A DNA stretch of 64,000 bases from Actinophytocola sp963840275. GTDB lineage: Bacteria > Actinomycetota > Actinomycetes > Mycobacteriales > Pseudonocardiaceae. The number at the start of each line of letters is the position of its first letter. Positions within the stretch are counted from its first letter, which is position 1. Location of the stretch: contig CAWIYK010000002.1 in NCBI GenBank assembly GCA_963840275.1, forward strand, positions 744,001 through 808,000. The letters run 5' to 3'. A model generated the notes under the pieces. That model was given only the letters and a program-made list of their open reading frames with translations. It did no database searches and was not told the origin of the DNA. Below, in pieces: positions 32,225 through 41,389 of the stretch. The position numbers and the translations under genes are program-made.

Positions 32225-34960
32225 GTGGACGGCTTTGTCGGGCGGGAAGCCGAGCTGGCACGGCTCGCCGAGCTCGGCGACAAGGTGCGTGCCGGGGACC
32301 CTCAGGTGGTGTCGGTGCGCGGCCCGGCCGGCATCGGCAAGACGTCCGTGGTGCGCCGGTTCGCCAACGGGCTGCACGACTTCACGGTCCTCGTGGCGAG
32401 CGCGGACGCCGGCGAGACCGGCCTCGACCACGGCGTCGTCGGGCAGCTCGTGCGCCGGGTGCCGACCGAGCTGCGGACCCCGCTGCTGACCGACCCGGTG
32501 CCGGCCGACGCGAGCCCGCTCGCGGTCGGCGCGCAGCTCCTCGACCTGCTCGGCCGCCTCCAGGCGGCGAGTTCGGCGGCCAGCTCCGTCGCGATCGTCG
32601 TGGACGACGCGCAGTGGGCCGACGCGCCTTCCGTGCAGGCGCTGGGTTTCGTGCTCCGCCGCATCTGGGCCGACCAGGTGCTCGTGGTCGTCGTGGCCCG
32701 CGAGGACGACCCCCGCCTCGACCGGCTCGCCCGCAGCGGCCCGACGAGCACCACGATCGAGCTGTCCGGTCTGCGCACGCAGGAGGTCGCGCGGCTGTCA
32801 CTGGTCGTCGCCGGCCGCGAGCTGCCCGCCCCCGCCGCGGAACGGCTGCGGTCCTACACCGGCGGCCACCCGCTGCACCTGCGCACGCTGCTCGCCGAGG
32901 TGCCGTCCGACCAGCTGTCCGGCGAGCACCGCATCGCCGTGCCGCGCTCGCTGGTGACCGCCGTCCGCGCGACGACAGAACGGCTGCCGGTGCCGACCCG
33001 CGACCTGCTCGACGGCCTCGCCGTGCTCGGCACCCGAGGCCCGCTCGCCCGCCTCGCGCACGTCGCGGGCGTGCCCCGCCCGAGCGAGGCCCTGCAGCCC
33101 GCGCTCGACGCCGGGCTCGCGCAGTGGTGGCCGAACGAGCCGTCCAGCCCGGTCGGCATCGTGCACGAGCTGCAGCGCGAGGCGATCTACTCCGCGCTGT
33201 CGCCGGCCCGCAGGAGCCTGTTGCACGCCCGCGCGGCCGAGGTCGTCGACCGGTCGACCGCGTGGGCGCACCGGGTCGCGGCGGCCACCAGCGCCGACGC
33301 CGACCTCGCGGCCGACCTGGAGGCGGCGGCCACCGAGCAGTCCGAGCTCGGGCAGCACGGCGTCGCCGCCGAGTACCTGCTGTGGGCGGCCGACCTCTCG
33401 CCGACCCGCGCCGACCAGGAGCGCAGGCTGCTGACGTCGGGTGTGCAGGTGCTGTTCAGCCGGGACCGGACGCGGGCGTTCGAGCTGCTGCCGAGGTTCG
33501 AGCGGTGCGCGCCGTCGCCCCTGCGCTCGCTGTGCCTCGGGTTCGTCGCGCTGTTCGCGTCCGGCGAGTGGGCGGCCGCGCAGCGCTGGTTCACCGAGTC
33601 CCGCGCCGACGCGGGACCGGACGTGCCCAACTGGGTCCGCAGCACGGCGGCGGCCGGGCTCGCCGGCGCCTACACCTGGAGCGGTCGCGACCGCGAGGCC
33701 GTGGCCGCGGTCCGGGAGGCGCTCGCGGCCGGCGACCTTCCTGCGGTGCTGCGGGACTACACCGAGCTGCTCGCCGCGACCGCGCGCTGCCGCGTCGACG
33801 GGATGGCCGCCGGGCTCGAGGAGCTCGACCACCTGCCCCGCAACCCGAGTGCCGTGCCGGCCGAGCAGCTCGACACCCTCGCCTGCCGCGGCGCGATCCG
33901 CACCATGCTCGGCCGCTTCGCCGACGCCCGCCGCGACCTGACCAACGTGGTGCTCCGCACGCGCCGGGGCGTCTTCCTGATCGGCGGCGCCGTGCCGCAC
34001 TGCTACCTCGCCGCCGGCCACTACCAGCTCGGCGACTGGGACGAGGCGGCCGCCGTGATGCGGCACGCCGCCGCGGTCGACGAGCACGACGAGCAGCCGC
34101 AGAACCTGGTGCTGCGGCGGATGGCCGCGACGTTCGTGCCCGCCGGCCGGGGCGACTGGCCGGCCGCCGGCGAGCACGTGCTGGCCGCGAACCGGCTCGC
34201 GCAGCAGCTCGGCGGCCCGCAGGACCTGCGGTACGCGGCACTCGCCGAGGCCACCCTCGAGCACGCGCGCGGCGACCACGCGCGGGTGCTCGCCGTGCTG
34301 TCCCGGCTGCCCGGGGCCGACCCGCGGGACGACGACGGCGTGCACCGGTGGTGGGACCTGTGGTGGCGGCCGCTGCTGGTGGAGGCACTGCTCGCGCTCA
34401 GCCGCACCGACGCGGCCGCGACGCAGCTCGACCGGCTCCGGGTGCGGGCCGACGGTGTCGCCTACCTCGACAGCACGGTCGCGCGGCTGACCGCGTGGCA
34501 CCGGTCCACGACCGGCGACGGCGACGCCGCGCTCGCCGACACCGCCGCGTTCCTGCGCAGGCCGCGGCCGGTCGCGATCCCGCTCGCCGACAGCCTCCTC
34601 GAGCACGACCACGCCCGCCGCCTGCTCACCGAGGGCCGGGTCGAGGAGGCGACCACGCTGCTGCGGTCGGCGAAGACGCGCCTGCACCTGCTCGGCGCGA
34701 CCCCGTTCGAACGCCGCGTCGACGAGGACCTCGACCGCTGCGGCGTGCCGGACCGCACCCGTGACGTGCTCGCCGGCCTGACCGACCGGGAGTGGGAGGT
34801 GGCGCGGCTCGTCGGGCGCAACCTCACCAACCGCGAGATCGGCGCGCGGCTCTACGTCACCACGAAGACCGTCGAGTACCACCTCGGCAACGTGTACGCG
34901 AAGCTCGGCATCGCCTCCCGCCGCGAGCTGCGGACCCGGCTGGAGTCGCGGAAAACCTAG
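32225..34960 (+). CDS. Large LuxR-family ATPase regulator (LAL type)
   Basis: A 911-residue STAND-type regulator. The N-terminal AAA/NB-ARC-like ATPase has Walker A GPAGIGKTS (about residue 35) and Walker B VAIVVDDAQWAD (about 120). A long helical TPR-like sensor region follows. The C-terminal LuxR helix-turn-helix reads LTDREWEVARLVGRNLTNRE, then TTKTVEYHLGNVYAKLG. Such LAL regulators often activate secondary-metabolite or uptake genes. The GTG at 32225 lies 40 bases after the phosphatase stop. The target is unknown; neighbouring geosmin synthase and the 35.05-kb gene are candidates only by proximity. Confidence 0.92.
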   Translation: MDGFVGREAELARLAELGDKVRAGDPQVVSVRGPAGIGKTSVVRRFANGLHDFTVLVASADAGETGLDHGVVGQLVRRVPTELRTPLLTDPVPADASPLAVGAQLLDLLGRLQAASSAASSVAIVVDDAQWADAPSVQALGFVLRRIWADQVLVVVVAREDDPRLDRLARSGPTSTTIELSGLRTQEVARLSLVVAGRELPAPAAERLRSYTGGHPLHLRTLLAEVPSDQLSGEHRIAVPRSLVTAVRATTERLPVPTRDLLDGLAVLGTRGPLARLAHVAGVPRPSEALQPALDAGLAQWWPNEPSSPVGIVHELQREAIYSALSPARRSLLHARAAEVVDRSTAWAHRVAAATSADADLAADLEAAATEQSELGQHGVAAEYLLWAADLSPTRADQERRLLTSGVQVLFSRDRTRAFELLPRFERCAPSPLRSLCLGFVALFASGEWAAAQRWFTESRADAGPDVPNWVRSTAAAGLAGAYTWSGRDREAVAAVREALAAGDLPAVLRDYTELLAATARCRVDGMAAGLEELDHLPRNPSAVPAEQLDTLACRGAIRTMLGRFADARRDLTNVVLRTRRGVFLIGGAVPHCYLAAGHYQLGDWDEAAAVMRHAAAVDEHDEQPQNLVLRRMAATFVPAGRGDWPAAGEHVLAANRLAQQLGGPQDLRYAALAEATLEHARGDHARVLAVLSRLPGADPRDDDGVHRWWDLWWRPLLVEALLALSRTDAAATQLDRLRVRADGVAYLDSTVARLTAWHRSTTGDGDAALADTAAFLRRPRPVAIPLADSLLEHDHARRLLTEGRVEEATTLLRSAKTRLHLLGATPFERRVDEDLDRCGVPDRTRDVLAGLTDREWEVARLVGRNLTNREIGARLYVTTKTVEYHLGNVYAKLGIASRRELRTRLESRKT

Positions 34961-35050
34961 AGGTGCCCCTAGGGCCCGACCCCAGGGCGCCCGGCCCGGC
35001 CGCGACGGACGCTTGAGCGGCAGTCCCCACTAGCCGGCCCCGGAGCTCCC

Positions 35051-35656
35051 ATGACGCTGGCACGCATCGCAGCCCACCCCCACTTCGACACGGCGACCGA
35101 GTACCTGGACCTGACCGCGACCCTGCTGCGTTCCTGCCGGACCTTCTTCCTCGACAGCGCCGTGACCATGGACCTGGCGACCGCGGCGGTCGCCGAGCTG
35201 GAGGCGCGGGCCGCGCGGCCAGGCCATCCCGCGGCCGGCCTCGCGCGGCGGTGGCGGACCGGCACCCTGTTCGCACTGGCCAGGGAGCTGCGCGACGGGC
35301 TGGCGGGGGTCCGGCTGATGGTCGAGAGCGCCGCGGTCGCGACGGGCAACGCGGCCGGCGCGCTCGGCTGCTGCGAGACGGCGCCGGAGGAGGTGGCAGT
35401 GCACGACAGCGCCCGCGACCTGGCCAGACGGTCGGTGCGCGCCCACTACGGGTTCGTGGCGCTGACCGGGCGGCTGACCGAGCTCGACACGATCTTCAAG
35501 GGCCTGCGGGCCGAGCCGTGGTCGGTGCCGGACCGGCGGATCGTCGAGATGTTGCGGCGCAAGGTGGCCAGCGGCGACCTTGCGCGGGCGCGGCGGGAGC
35601 TGGTGACCGGCGAGAGCCTGCTGCTGGAGGTCCTGGTCGAGGTCACCAGGACATAA
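35051..35656 (+). CDS. Helical protein of unknown function
   Basis: Unrecognised 201-residue protein. It is predicted to be nearly all alpha-helical, without signal peptide or membrane segment, and has no metal or nucleotide motif that I can identify. Adjacent cysteines (LGCCETAPEE) and a histidine/aspartate-bearing AVHDSARDLARRSVRAHYG occur mid-protein. It starts 90 bases after the LuxR-type regulator on the same strand and ends just before the SRP RNA terminator on the other strand. It may be a regulator partner, but nothing in the sequence shows this. Confidence 0.65.
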   Translation: MTLARIAAHPHFDTATEYLDLTATLLRSCRTFFLDSAVTMDLATAAVAELEARAARPGHPAAGLARRWRTGTLFALARELRDGLAGVRLMVESAAVATGNAAGALGCCETAPEEVAVHDSARDLARRSVRAHYGFVALTGRLTELDTIFKGLRAEPWSVPDRRIVEMLRRKVASGDLARARRELVTGESLLLEVLVEVTRT

Positions 35657-35659
35657 AAA

Positions 35660-35748
35660 GGGGACCCCACGCACCCGTCAGAGCCCGCTTATCCTTGCTG
35701 CCTTCCGGCCCTGGGGAGGTTCACGAGATGAACGCCGCATGGGGTCCA
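35660..35748 (-). ncRNA. ffs: Small signal recognition particle RNA (4.5S type)
   Basis: On the minus strand the RNA starts near GGACCCCATGCGG, contains the conserved SRP54-binding loop (CCAGGGCCGGAAGGCAGCAAG) and ends GTGCGTGGGGTCCCC followed by TTTTT, so the ends pair and a terminator T-run follows. The location directly upstream of dnaX is the standard actinobacterial one. It scaffolds Ffh for co-translational membrane targeting. Confidence 0.93.
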
Positions 35749-35824
35749 TGGTCATTGTAGCCACCCCGGCCGGGAGCGGCCCGTGGGTGCCGGGGCTGTC
35801 GGTGGCGGCGGGTATGGTCCTGGC

Positions 35825-37750
35825 GTGGCGCTCGCCCTTTACCGCAAGTACCGTCCGGCAACCTTCGCCGAGGTCGTCGGGCAGGAACACGTCACCGAAC
35901 CGCTTCGCACGGCGCTCGCCGCGAAGCGCGTCAACCACGCCTACCTGTTCTCGGGTCCGCGCGGCTGCGGCAAGACGTCCAGCGCGCGCATCCTGGCCCG
36001 CTCGCTCAACTGCGAGCAGGGCCCGACGCCCGACCCGTGCGGCGAGTGCGACTCGTGCATCTCGCTCGCGCCGGAGGGCCCGGGCAACGTGGACGTGGTC
36101 GAGCTGGACGCGGCGAGCCACGGTGGCGTCGACGACGCCCGCGAGCTGCGCGACCGGGCGTTCTACGCGCCCGCGTCGTCGCGCTACCGGGTGTTCATCA
36201 TCGACGAGGCGCACATGGTCACCACGCAGGGCTTCAACGCCCTGCTGAAGATCGTGGAGGAGCCGCCGGAGCACCTGGTCTTCATCTTCGCGACCACCGA
36301 GCCGGACAAGGTGCTGCCGACCATCCGGTCGCGCACCCACCACTACCCGTTCCGGCTGATCCCGCCCGGCGCGATGCGCGAGCTGTTGGAGCGCAACGTC
36401 GCCGACGAGGGCGCGACTGTGGCGCCGCCGGTGTTCCCGCTGGTCATCCGCGCCGGCGGGGGTTCCGCGCGGGACACCCAGTCGGTGCTCGACCAGCTGC
36501 TCGCCGGCGCGGGGCCGGAGGGTGTGACCTACGAACGGGCGGTCGCGCTGCTCGGCGTCACCGACGTCGCGCTGATCGACGACATGGTCGACGGGCTGGC
36601 CGCCAACGACGCGACGGCCGTCTACGGCACGGTCGACCGGCTCGTCGAGGCCGGCCACGACCCGCGCCGGTTCGCCTCCGACCTGCTGGACCGCCTGCGG
36701 GACCTGGTGCTGCTGCGTGCCGTGCCGGACGCGGGCGCTCGCGGCCTCGTCGCCGCGCCGGGTGACGAGCTGGACCGGATGGTCGCGCAGGCCGAGCGCC
36801 TCGGGCCGGGCACGTTGACCAGGTTCGCCGAGATCGTCCACACCGGACTGGTCGACATGCGTGGCGCCACCGCGCCGCGGCTGCTGCTCGAGCTGTTGTG
36901 CGCGCGGATGTTGCTGCCCGGCGCGGTGCCCACCGACATGGCCGCGGACTCCGCGGTGCTGCAGCGGCTGGAGCGCATCGAGCGCCGGGTGACGGCGTCG
37001 GGCCAGTCGGCTCCCGCTGCTCCCGCCGCTCCCGCCGCCGCTCCGTCGGCCGCCGCACCGCAGCCCGTTGCCCCGCCCGCTGTGTCGCCGCCGCCCGCCG
37101 CGCCCGCCGCGCCGCCGGCCGAGCGTGCGGTGGTGGCCTCGCCGCCACCCGCGACCCAGGAGCCCGCCGCTCCGGAGCCCACGCCCACGCCCGCCGCCCC
37201 GACGGCCGGCGGTTCGATCGACGCGGCCGCCGTGCGCAGGCTGTGGTCGGAGCTGCTCACGGTGGTGCGCAAGAACAGCCGCAGCACCGAGGCGATGCTC
37301 ACGAACGCGACCGTGCAGTCCGTCGAGGGCGACACGGTCGTGATCGCGCACACCGCCGCGCCGCTGGCCAGGCGCCTCGGCGAGCCGCGCAACGTGGACG
37401 CGGTGGCGCAGGCACTCGGCGAGGTGCTCGGCGGTCGGTGGGTCGTGAAGTGCGTGCACGCGGAACAGAGCACGGGCGGCCCGGCGGTGGCGCAGAAGCC
37501 GCGTACGGAGCCGCCGACCTACACGCGCCCGACACAGCCCGCGGCCGCAGCACCCGCGCAGGAGCCGGCGAAGGCACCCGCGCCCCTGCCGCCCCCGGAC
37601 GAGCCGCTTCCCCCGGAACCCCCGGCGGACGAGGACTACTTCGAACCGGACAACGGCGCCCCGCCCCCGCCCCCGGCGGAGCCCAACCCGGAGGCGGACA
37701 TGGTCAAGCTGCTGACCGACAAGCTCGGCGCCCGCCCCATCGACCGCTGA
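35825..37750 (+). CDS. dnaX: DNA polymerase III subunits gamma and tau
   Basis: Clamp-loader ATPase of 641 residues. Walker A SGPRGCGKTSS (about 41-51), four-cysteine zinc module (CEQGPTPDPCGECDSC), Walker B VFIIDEAHM and sensor 1 ATTEPDKV are all present. Next come the clamp-loader collar, a long Pro/Ala-rich linker (about 415-480) and a C-terminal tau domain (RLWSELLTVVRKNSR). No programmed-frameshift site is evident. The GTG at 35825 is preceded by TATGGT at 35813-35818 with six bases between and no ribosome site, suggesting a leaderless transcript. Confidence 0.95.
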   Translation: MALALYRKYRPATFAEVVGQEHVTEPLRTALAAKRVNHAYLFSGPRGCGKTSSARILARSLNCEQGPTPDPCGECDSCISLAPEGPGNVDVVELDAASHGGVDDARELRDRAFYAPASSRYRVFIIDEAHMVTTQGFNALLKIVEEPPEHLVFIFATTEPDKVLPTIRSRTHHYPFRLIPPGAMRELLERNVADEGATVAPPVFPLVIRAGGGSARDTQSVLDQLLAGAGPEGVTYERAVALLGVTDVALIDDMVDGLAANDATAVYGTVDRLVEAGHDPRRFASDLLDRLRDLVLLRAVPDAGARGLVAAPGDELDRMVAQAERLGPGTLTRFAEIVHTGLVDMRGATAPRLLLELLCARMLLPGAVPTDMAADSAVLQRLERIERRVTASGQSAPAAPAAPAAAPSAAAPQPVAPPAVSPPPAAPAAPPAERAVVASPPPATQEPAAPEPTPTPAAPTAGGSIDAAAVRRLWSELLTVVRKNSRSTEAMLTNATVQSVEGDTVVIAHTAAPLARRLGEPRNVDAVAQALGEVLGGRWVVKCVHAEQSTGGPAVAQKPRTEPPTYTRPTQPAAAAPAQEPAKAPAPLPPPDEPLPPEPPADEDYFEPDNGAPPPPPAEPNPEADMVKLLTDKLGARPIDR

Positions 37751-37760
37751 CACGCGGGCG

Positions 37761-38606
37761 TCAGCCGAGGTAGGCGAGGATGCCTGCCGCGATCGCGGCC
37801 GCATAACCCTGCCGACCGTCCGGGCTGGCGAAAGCCGCGGCCTCCGTCGCGTTGCGCATGTTGCCGCACTCGACCAACACCGCGGGGCGCTCCGACAGGT
37901 TGAGCCCGCCGAGGTCGTCGCGCGGGGACAGGCCCGCCGAGCCGATGTAGGTCGACGTCGCGAAGCCGTTCGACGCGAGCGTGTCCCGCATGGTCGACGC
38001 CAGCCGCAGTGACGGCTCGCCCTGCGCCTCGTTGAGCGGCGGCGCCGAGTAGGCGACGTGGAAGCCGTGCGCCGACGGGTTGGTCGAGCCGTCCGCGTGG
38101 ATCGACACCACGGCGTTCGCCCCGGACTGGTTGCCGACGGCCGCGCGCTGGTCGACGCACGGGCCGACGCCGTTGTCGTCCGGCCTGGTCAGCACGACCC
38201 GAACCCCTTTCGCCGCAAGGAGATCGCGCACCCGCACGGCCACGTCCCACGTGAACGCGTGCTCGGGGAAGCCGGCGTTGGTCGCGGTGCCGGTGGTGTT
38301 GCACGGCTTCGTCCGTCCGCGCCCGGCCGGCACCAGCTTGTTGATCGCCCCGGGGTTCGCCGCGTTCGCGCCGTTGTGGCCCGGGTCGAGCACCACCACC
38401 GGCTGCGGCTTCGCGTCCGGCGGGGTCGAGTTGGCGGGCGGCGGCGTCGGCGGCGCCACGTCGGTGGTGGTGGTCGGCGCGACGGTCGTGGGCGTGGTCG
38501 TCGTCGTGGTCGGGGCCGGCCGCGCGGTTCCGGCCGCCGGGCCGCCGCAGCCGGCGAGCACGAGCAGACAGGTCACCGCGAGCACAGGTCTCCGCACGGC
38601 GCTCAC
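37761..38606 (-). CDS. N-acetylmuramoyl-L-alanine amidase, lipoprotein
   Basis: A peptidoglycan amidase of 281 residues. The start GTG 38606 gives a lipoprotein signal with lipobox LAGCG. A Thr/Pro linker follows, then an Amidase_3 domain with zinc ligands in VVLDPGHNG (His), HAFTWDVAVRVRD (region of the Glu) and VSIHADGS (His), and the catalytic glutamate in AVLVECGNMRN. It cleaves the bond between MurNAc and the stem peptide at the outer face of the membrane. It converges with dnaX and diverges from ybaB. Confidence 0.9.
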   Translation of the reverse strand: MSAVRRPVLAVTCLLVLAGCGGPAAGTARPAPTTTTTTPTTVAPTTTTDVAPPTPPPANSTPPDAKPQPVVVLDPGHNGANAANPGAINKLVPAGRGRTKPCNTTGTATNAGFPEHAFTWDVAVRVRDLLAAKGVRVVLTRPDDNGVGPCVDQRAAVGNQSGANAVVSIHADGSTNPSAHGFHVAYSAPPLNEAQGEPSLRLASTMRDTLASNGFATSTYIGSAGLSPRDDLGGLNLSERPAVLVECGNMRNATEAAAFASPDGRQGYAAAIAAGILAYLG

Positions 38607-38667
38607 CCTGCCACACCAGCACGCGGCTACGCTGGAAGCGAGTACTTGGCCGACGAGAGGAGCCGCG

Positions 38668-39000
38668 GTGCAACCCGGTGGCGTGCCCGACATGCAGCAG
38701 ATCTTGCAGCAGGCGCAGAAGATGCAGGAACAGCTGATGTCCGCGCAGGAGGAGCTGGCCAACGCCGAGGCGACCGGCTCGGCGGGTGGCGGCCTGGTGA
38801 CCGCGACCGTGTCGGGCGCCGGTGAGCTGAAGTCGCTCGCCATCGACCCGAAGGTCGTCGACCCGGAGGACACGGAGACGCTGGCCGACCTGATCGTCGC
38901 CGCGGTGCGGGACGCCAGCGCCAACGCGCAGCAGCTCGCCGCGGACGCGATGGGCCCGCTCGCCGGCGGCATGGGCGGGCTCGGCCTGCCCGGCATGTAG
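38668..39000 (+). CDS. YbaB/EbfC family nucleoid-associated protein
   Basis: A 110-residue dimeric DNA-binding protein. It has the family pattern MQQILQQAQKMQEQLMSAQEEL, a central beta-hairpin (GLVTATVSGAGELKSLAIDP) and a Gly/Met-rich tail. It is encoded between dnaX and recR as in most bacteria and probably organises DNA around repair or replication. GTG 38668 is preceded by GAGAGGAG. Confidence 0.93.
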   Translation: MQPGGVPDMQQILQQAQKMQEQLMSAQEELANAEATGSAGGGLVTATVSGAGELKSLAIDPKVVDPEDTETLADLIVAAVRDASANAQQLAADAMGPLAGGMGGLGLPGM

Positions 39001-39009
39001 CGACCGGGA

Positions 39010-39606
39010 ATGTACGAGGGACCGGTACAGGACCTGATCGACGAGCTGGGCCGGCTGCCCGGCGTCGGTCCGAAGAGCGCGCAGCGCATCGCGTTCCACC
39101 TGCTCGGCGCCGACCCGGCCGACGTGACCCGGCTGCAGCAGGCGCTGCAGAAGGTCAAGGAGGGCGTGGTCTTCTGCGACATCTGCGGCAACGTCTCCGA
39201 GCAGCCCACCTGCCGGATCTGCCGCGACGCGCGCCGCGACCCGAGCGCGGTGTGTGTCGTCGAGGAGCCGAAGGATGTCCTCGCGATCGAGCGGACCCGG
39301 GAGTTCAAGGGCCGCTACCACGTGCTCGGCGGCGCGCTCGACCCGTTGTCCGGCATCGGTCCCGACCAGCTGCGGGTGCGGGAGCTGCTGCAGCGCATCT
39401 CCGCGCAGGAGGTGACGGAGGTCATCCTCGCCATGGATCCGAACACCGAGGGTGAGGCGACGGCGACCTACCTGGTGCGGATGCTGCGTGACTTCCCCGG
39501 CCTCACGGTCACCCGGCTCGCGTCCGGGCTGCCGATGGGCGGCGACCTCGAGTTCGCGGACGAGCTCACGCTCGGCCGCGCGCTGACCGGCCGCCGCTCG
39601 GTGTGA
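39010..39606 (+). CDS. recR: Recombination protein RecR
   Basis: A 198-residue component of RecFOR-type recombinational repair that helps load RecA at gaps. It shows the N-terminal helix-hairpin-helix (LGRLPGVGPKSAQRIAFHLL), the C4 zinc finger (CDICGNVSEQPTCRICRD) and a Toprim domain (VCVVEEPKDVLAIE; AMDPNTEGEATA). It starts 9 bases after ybaB and overlaps the next gene. Confidence 0.96.
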   Translation: MYEGPVQDLIDELGRLPGVGPKSAQRIAFHLLGADPADVTRLQQALQKVKEGVVFCDICGNVSEQPTCRICRDARRDPSAVCVVEEPKDVLAIERTREFKGRYHVLGGALDPLSGIGPDQLRVRELLQRISAQEVTEVILAMDPNTEGEATATYLVRMLRDFPGLTVTRLASGLPMGGDLEFADELTLGRALTGRRSV

Positions 39607-40139
39607 GTCGGCGACCGAGTGTGGCAAGCGCCATTCTGGCCGCGCCGCCTCGGCTCGGGCGTACCCGGCTGGTCGCGATCGACGGGCCGTCCGGCTCCGG
39701 CAAGTCGGTGTTCGCGGCGACGCTGCGCGACGAGCTGGGCGCGACGCTGGTCAGCACCGACGACTTCGCCACCTGGGACGACCCGGTCTCCTGGTGGCCG
39801 AGGCTGGTCGACGGCGTGCTCGCCCCGATCGCGGCGGGCCGCCCCGGCCGCTACCGGAAGACGGAGTGGACCGACGGCCGCCCGCATCCCGGCGCGCACG
39901 TCGACGTCGACGTGCCGGACGTCCTTCTGGTGGAAGGTGTGTCCTCCGGTCGCCACTCGGTGCGCACCCACCTGTCGTACCTGATCTGGTGTGAGTACCC
40001 CGATCCGGTGGCACGGCTGGCGCGGGCGGTCGCGCGGGACGGCGCGGCGAGCAGGGCGCCGCTGCTGAACTGGCAGGCGTTCGAGTCCGGTTGGTTCGCC
40101 GTGGACGCCACGAAAGAAGCCGCTGATCACAGTCGGTGA
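39603..40139 (+). CDS. Uridine kinase-like P-loop protein
   Basis: A 178-residue nucleoside/phosphotransferase-type kinase. The P-loop is AIDGPSGSGKS near residue 25, followed by VSTDDFATWDDPVSWW, typical of small uridine/shikimate-like kinases, and LLVEGVSSGRHS as the Walker B region. GTG 39603 overlaps the recR stop by four bases, so it belongs to the dnaX-ybaB-recR transcription unit. The substrate is unknown. Confidence 0.82.
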   Translation: MSRRPSVASAILAAPPRLGRTRLVAIDGPSGSGKSVFAATLRDELGATLVSTDDFATWDDPVSWWPRLVDGVLAPIAAGRPGRYRKTEWTDGRPHPGAHVDVDVPDVLLVEGVSSGRHSVRTHLSYLIWCEYPDPVARLARAVARDGAASRAPLLNWQAFESGWFAVDATKEAADHSR

Positions 40140-40195
40140 CGACGCGGCCGGGATGCGTGGCCGGAATGCGTCCGTGTTCTCGGATCGTAACCTCA

Positions 40196-40211
40196 CCCGG
40201 TTAATACCGGG
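40196..40211. promoter_or_regulatory. Small palindrome upstream of peptide transporter operon
   Basis: CCCGG-TTAATA-CCGGG, a perfect 5-bp inverted repeat with an AT spacer, 66 bases before the small upstream frame. It could be an operator or part of the promoter for the transporter operon. Confidence 0.35.
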
Positions 40212-40276
40212 GGAACGTAAGGGTTAGTGTCTCCGACCGAATGGTGAGACGCCGAGCTAACCCGGAGGATGCGGAG

Positions 40277-40339
40277 ATGCCGTTCCCGCGGTCCGCGCGA
40301 GCCTGTGACCTGGCCACCACCCGGCGGGTCACGGGATGA
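40277..40339 (+). CDS. Putative 20-residue upstream frame coupled to transporter permease
   Basis: ATG 40277, preceded by GGAGGATGCGGAG, encodes MPFPRSARACDLATTRRVTG. Its TGA overlaps the ATG of the first transporter gene (ATGA at 40336). The permease start itself has no good ribosome site, so coupling to this frame would explain its translation. It may be a leader that tunes operon expression. No amino-acid-specific codon run is evident. Confidence 0.45.
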   Translation: MPFPRSARACDLATTRRVTG

Positions 40340-41331
40340 GTGCACCGCTCGACGCCCCTAGCGGCGCGGCGGCCAGCCCGGAGGCTGTGCTCGCGGGGCA
40401 GACCGGCAAGGCGATCCAGGGACGCTCACTCGGCCAGATCGCATGGCTGCGCCTGAAACGCGACAAGGTCGCGATGGCGGGCGGCGTCATCATCGTGCTG
40501 TTGGTGGTCATCGCCATCGTCGCGGTGCTGATGGACCGGGTGTTCGGCGTGATCAACCCGGACCAGTTCAACGAGGACCTCGTCGACGGCTCGACCATGA
40601 AGCCCACCGGCGTCTTCGGCGGCATGAGCTGGGACCACCTGCTCGGCGTCGAACCCAAGAACGGCCGCGACATCCTCACCCGGATCTTCGCCGGCTCCTG
40701 GATCTCCCTGCTGATCGCGGTCTGCGCCACCATGCTCTCGGTCGCGATCGGCACGGTCATGGGCATCATCGCCGGCTTCTTCGGCGGCTGGGTCGACGCC
40801 GTGATCAGCCGCCTGATGGACATCTTCCTGGCGTTCCCGCTGCTCGTGTTCGCGATCGCGCTGGCCGGCGTCGTGCCGGACACGGCGTTCGGGCTGGACG
40901 GCGAGCAGCTGCGGATCGTCATGCTGATCTTCATCATCGGCTTCTTCAACTGGCCCTACATCGGCCGGATCGTGCGTGGGCAGACACTGTCGCTGCGCGA
41001 ACGGGAGTTCGTGGACGCGGCCCGCAGCCTCGGCGCGCGCGGCGGTTACATCCTGTTCCGCGAGCTGCTGCCGAACCTGCTCGCACCGATCCTCGTCTAC
41101 TCGACGCTGCTGATCCCCACGAACATCTTGTTCGAGGCCGCACTGTCGTTCCTCGGCGTCGGCATCCGCCCGCCGACCCCCACCTGGGGCGGCATGCTCT
41201 CCGAGGCGGTCGACTACTACACCATGCCGCACTTCATGCTGTGGCCCGGCTTGGCGATCTTCATAACCGTGTTGGCCTTCAACCTCTTCGGCGACGGCCT
41301 TCGCGACGCACTCGACCCGCGGTCCCGATGA
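40336..41331 (+). CDS. Peptide/nickel-type ABC importer permease (DppC-like)
   Basis: A 331-residue inner-membrane permease of the DppC/OppC class. It has an N-terminal cytosolic segment with helix 1 (VAMAGGVIIVLLVVIAIVAV), a periplasm-facing loop holding GMSWDHLLGVEPKNGRDILT, five further helices, and the EAA loop (EFVDAARSLGARGGYILFRE) that docks on the ATPase. It is the first of five genes in one transcription unit (C-A-B-D-F order). The substrate is probably an oligopeptide. Confidence 0.92.
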   Translation: MSAPLDAPSGAAASPEAVLAGQTGKAIQGRSLGQIAWLRLKRDKVAMAGGVIIVLLVVIAIVAVLMDRVFGVINPDQFNEDLVDGSTMKPTGVFGGMSWDHLLGVEPKNGRDILTRIFAGSWISLLIAVCATMLSVAIGTVMGIIAGFFGGWVDAVISRLMDIFLAFPLLVFAIALAGVVPDTAFGLDGEQLRIVMLIFIIGFFNWPYIGRIVRGQTLSLREREFVDAARSLGARGGYILFRELLPNLLAPILVYSTLLIPTNILFEAALSFLGVGIRPPTPTWGGMLSEAVDYYTMPHFMLWPGLAIFITVLAFNLFGDGLRDALDPRSR

Positions 41332-41389
41332 CAACAGCTCAGGTCCCAGAGATGACCGGCTCCCGACAAGATAGGGGTGCAACAGCACG

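Noticed and set aside
32250..34780. A second large protein on the opposite strand of the LuxR-type regulator
   Set aside because: Composition is that of an antisense frame, and the plus-strand frame has Walker and HTH motifs in order.
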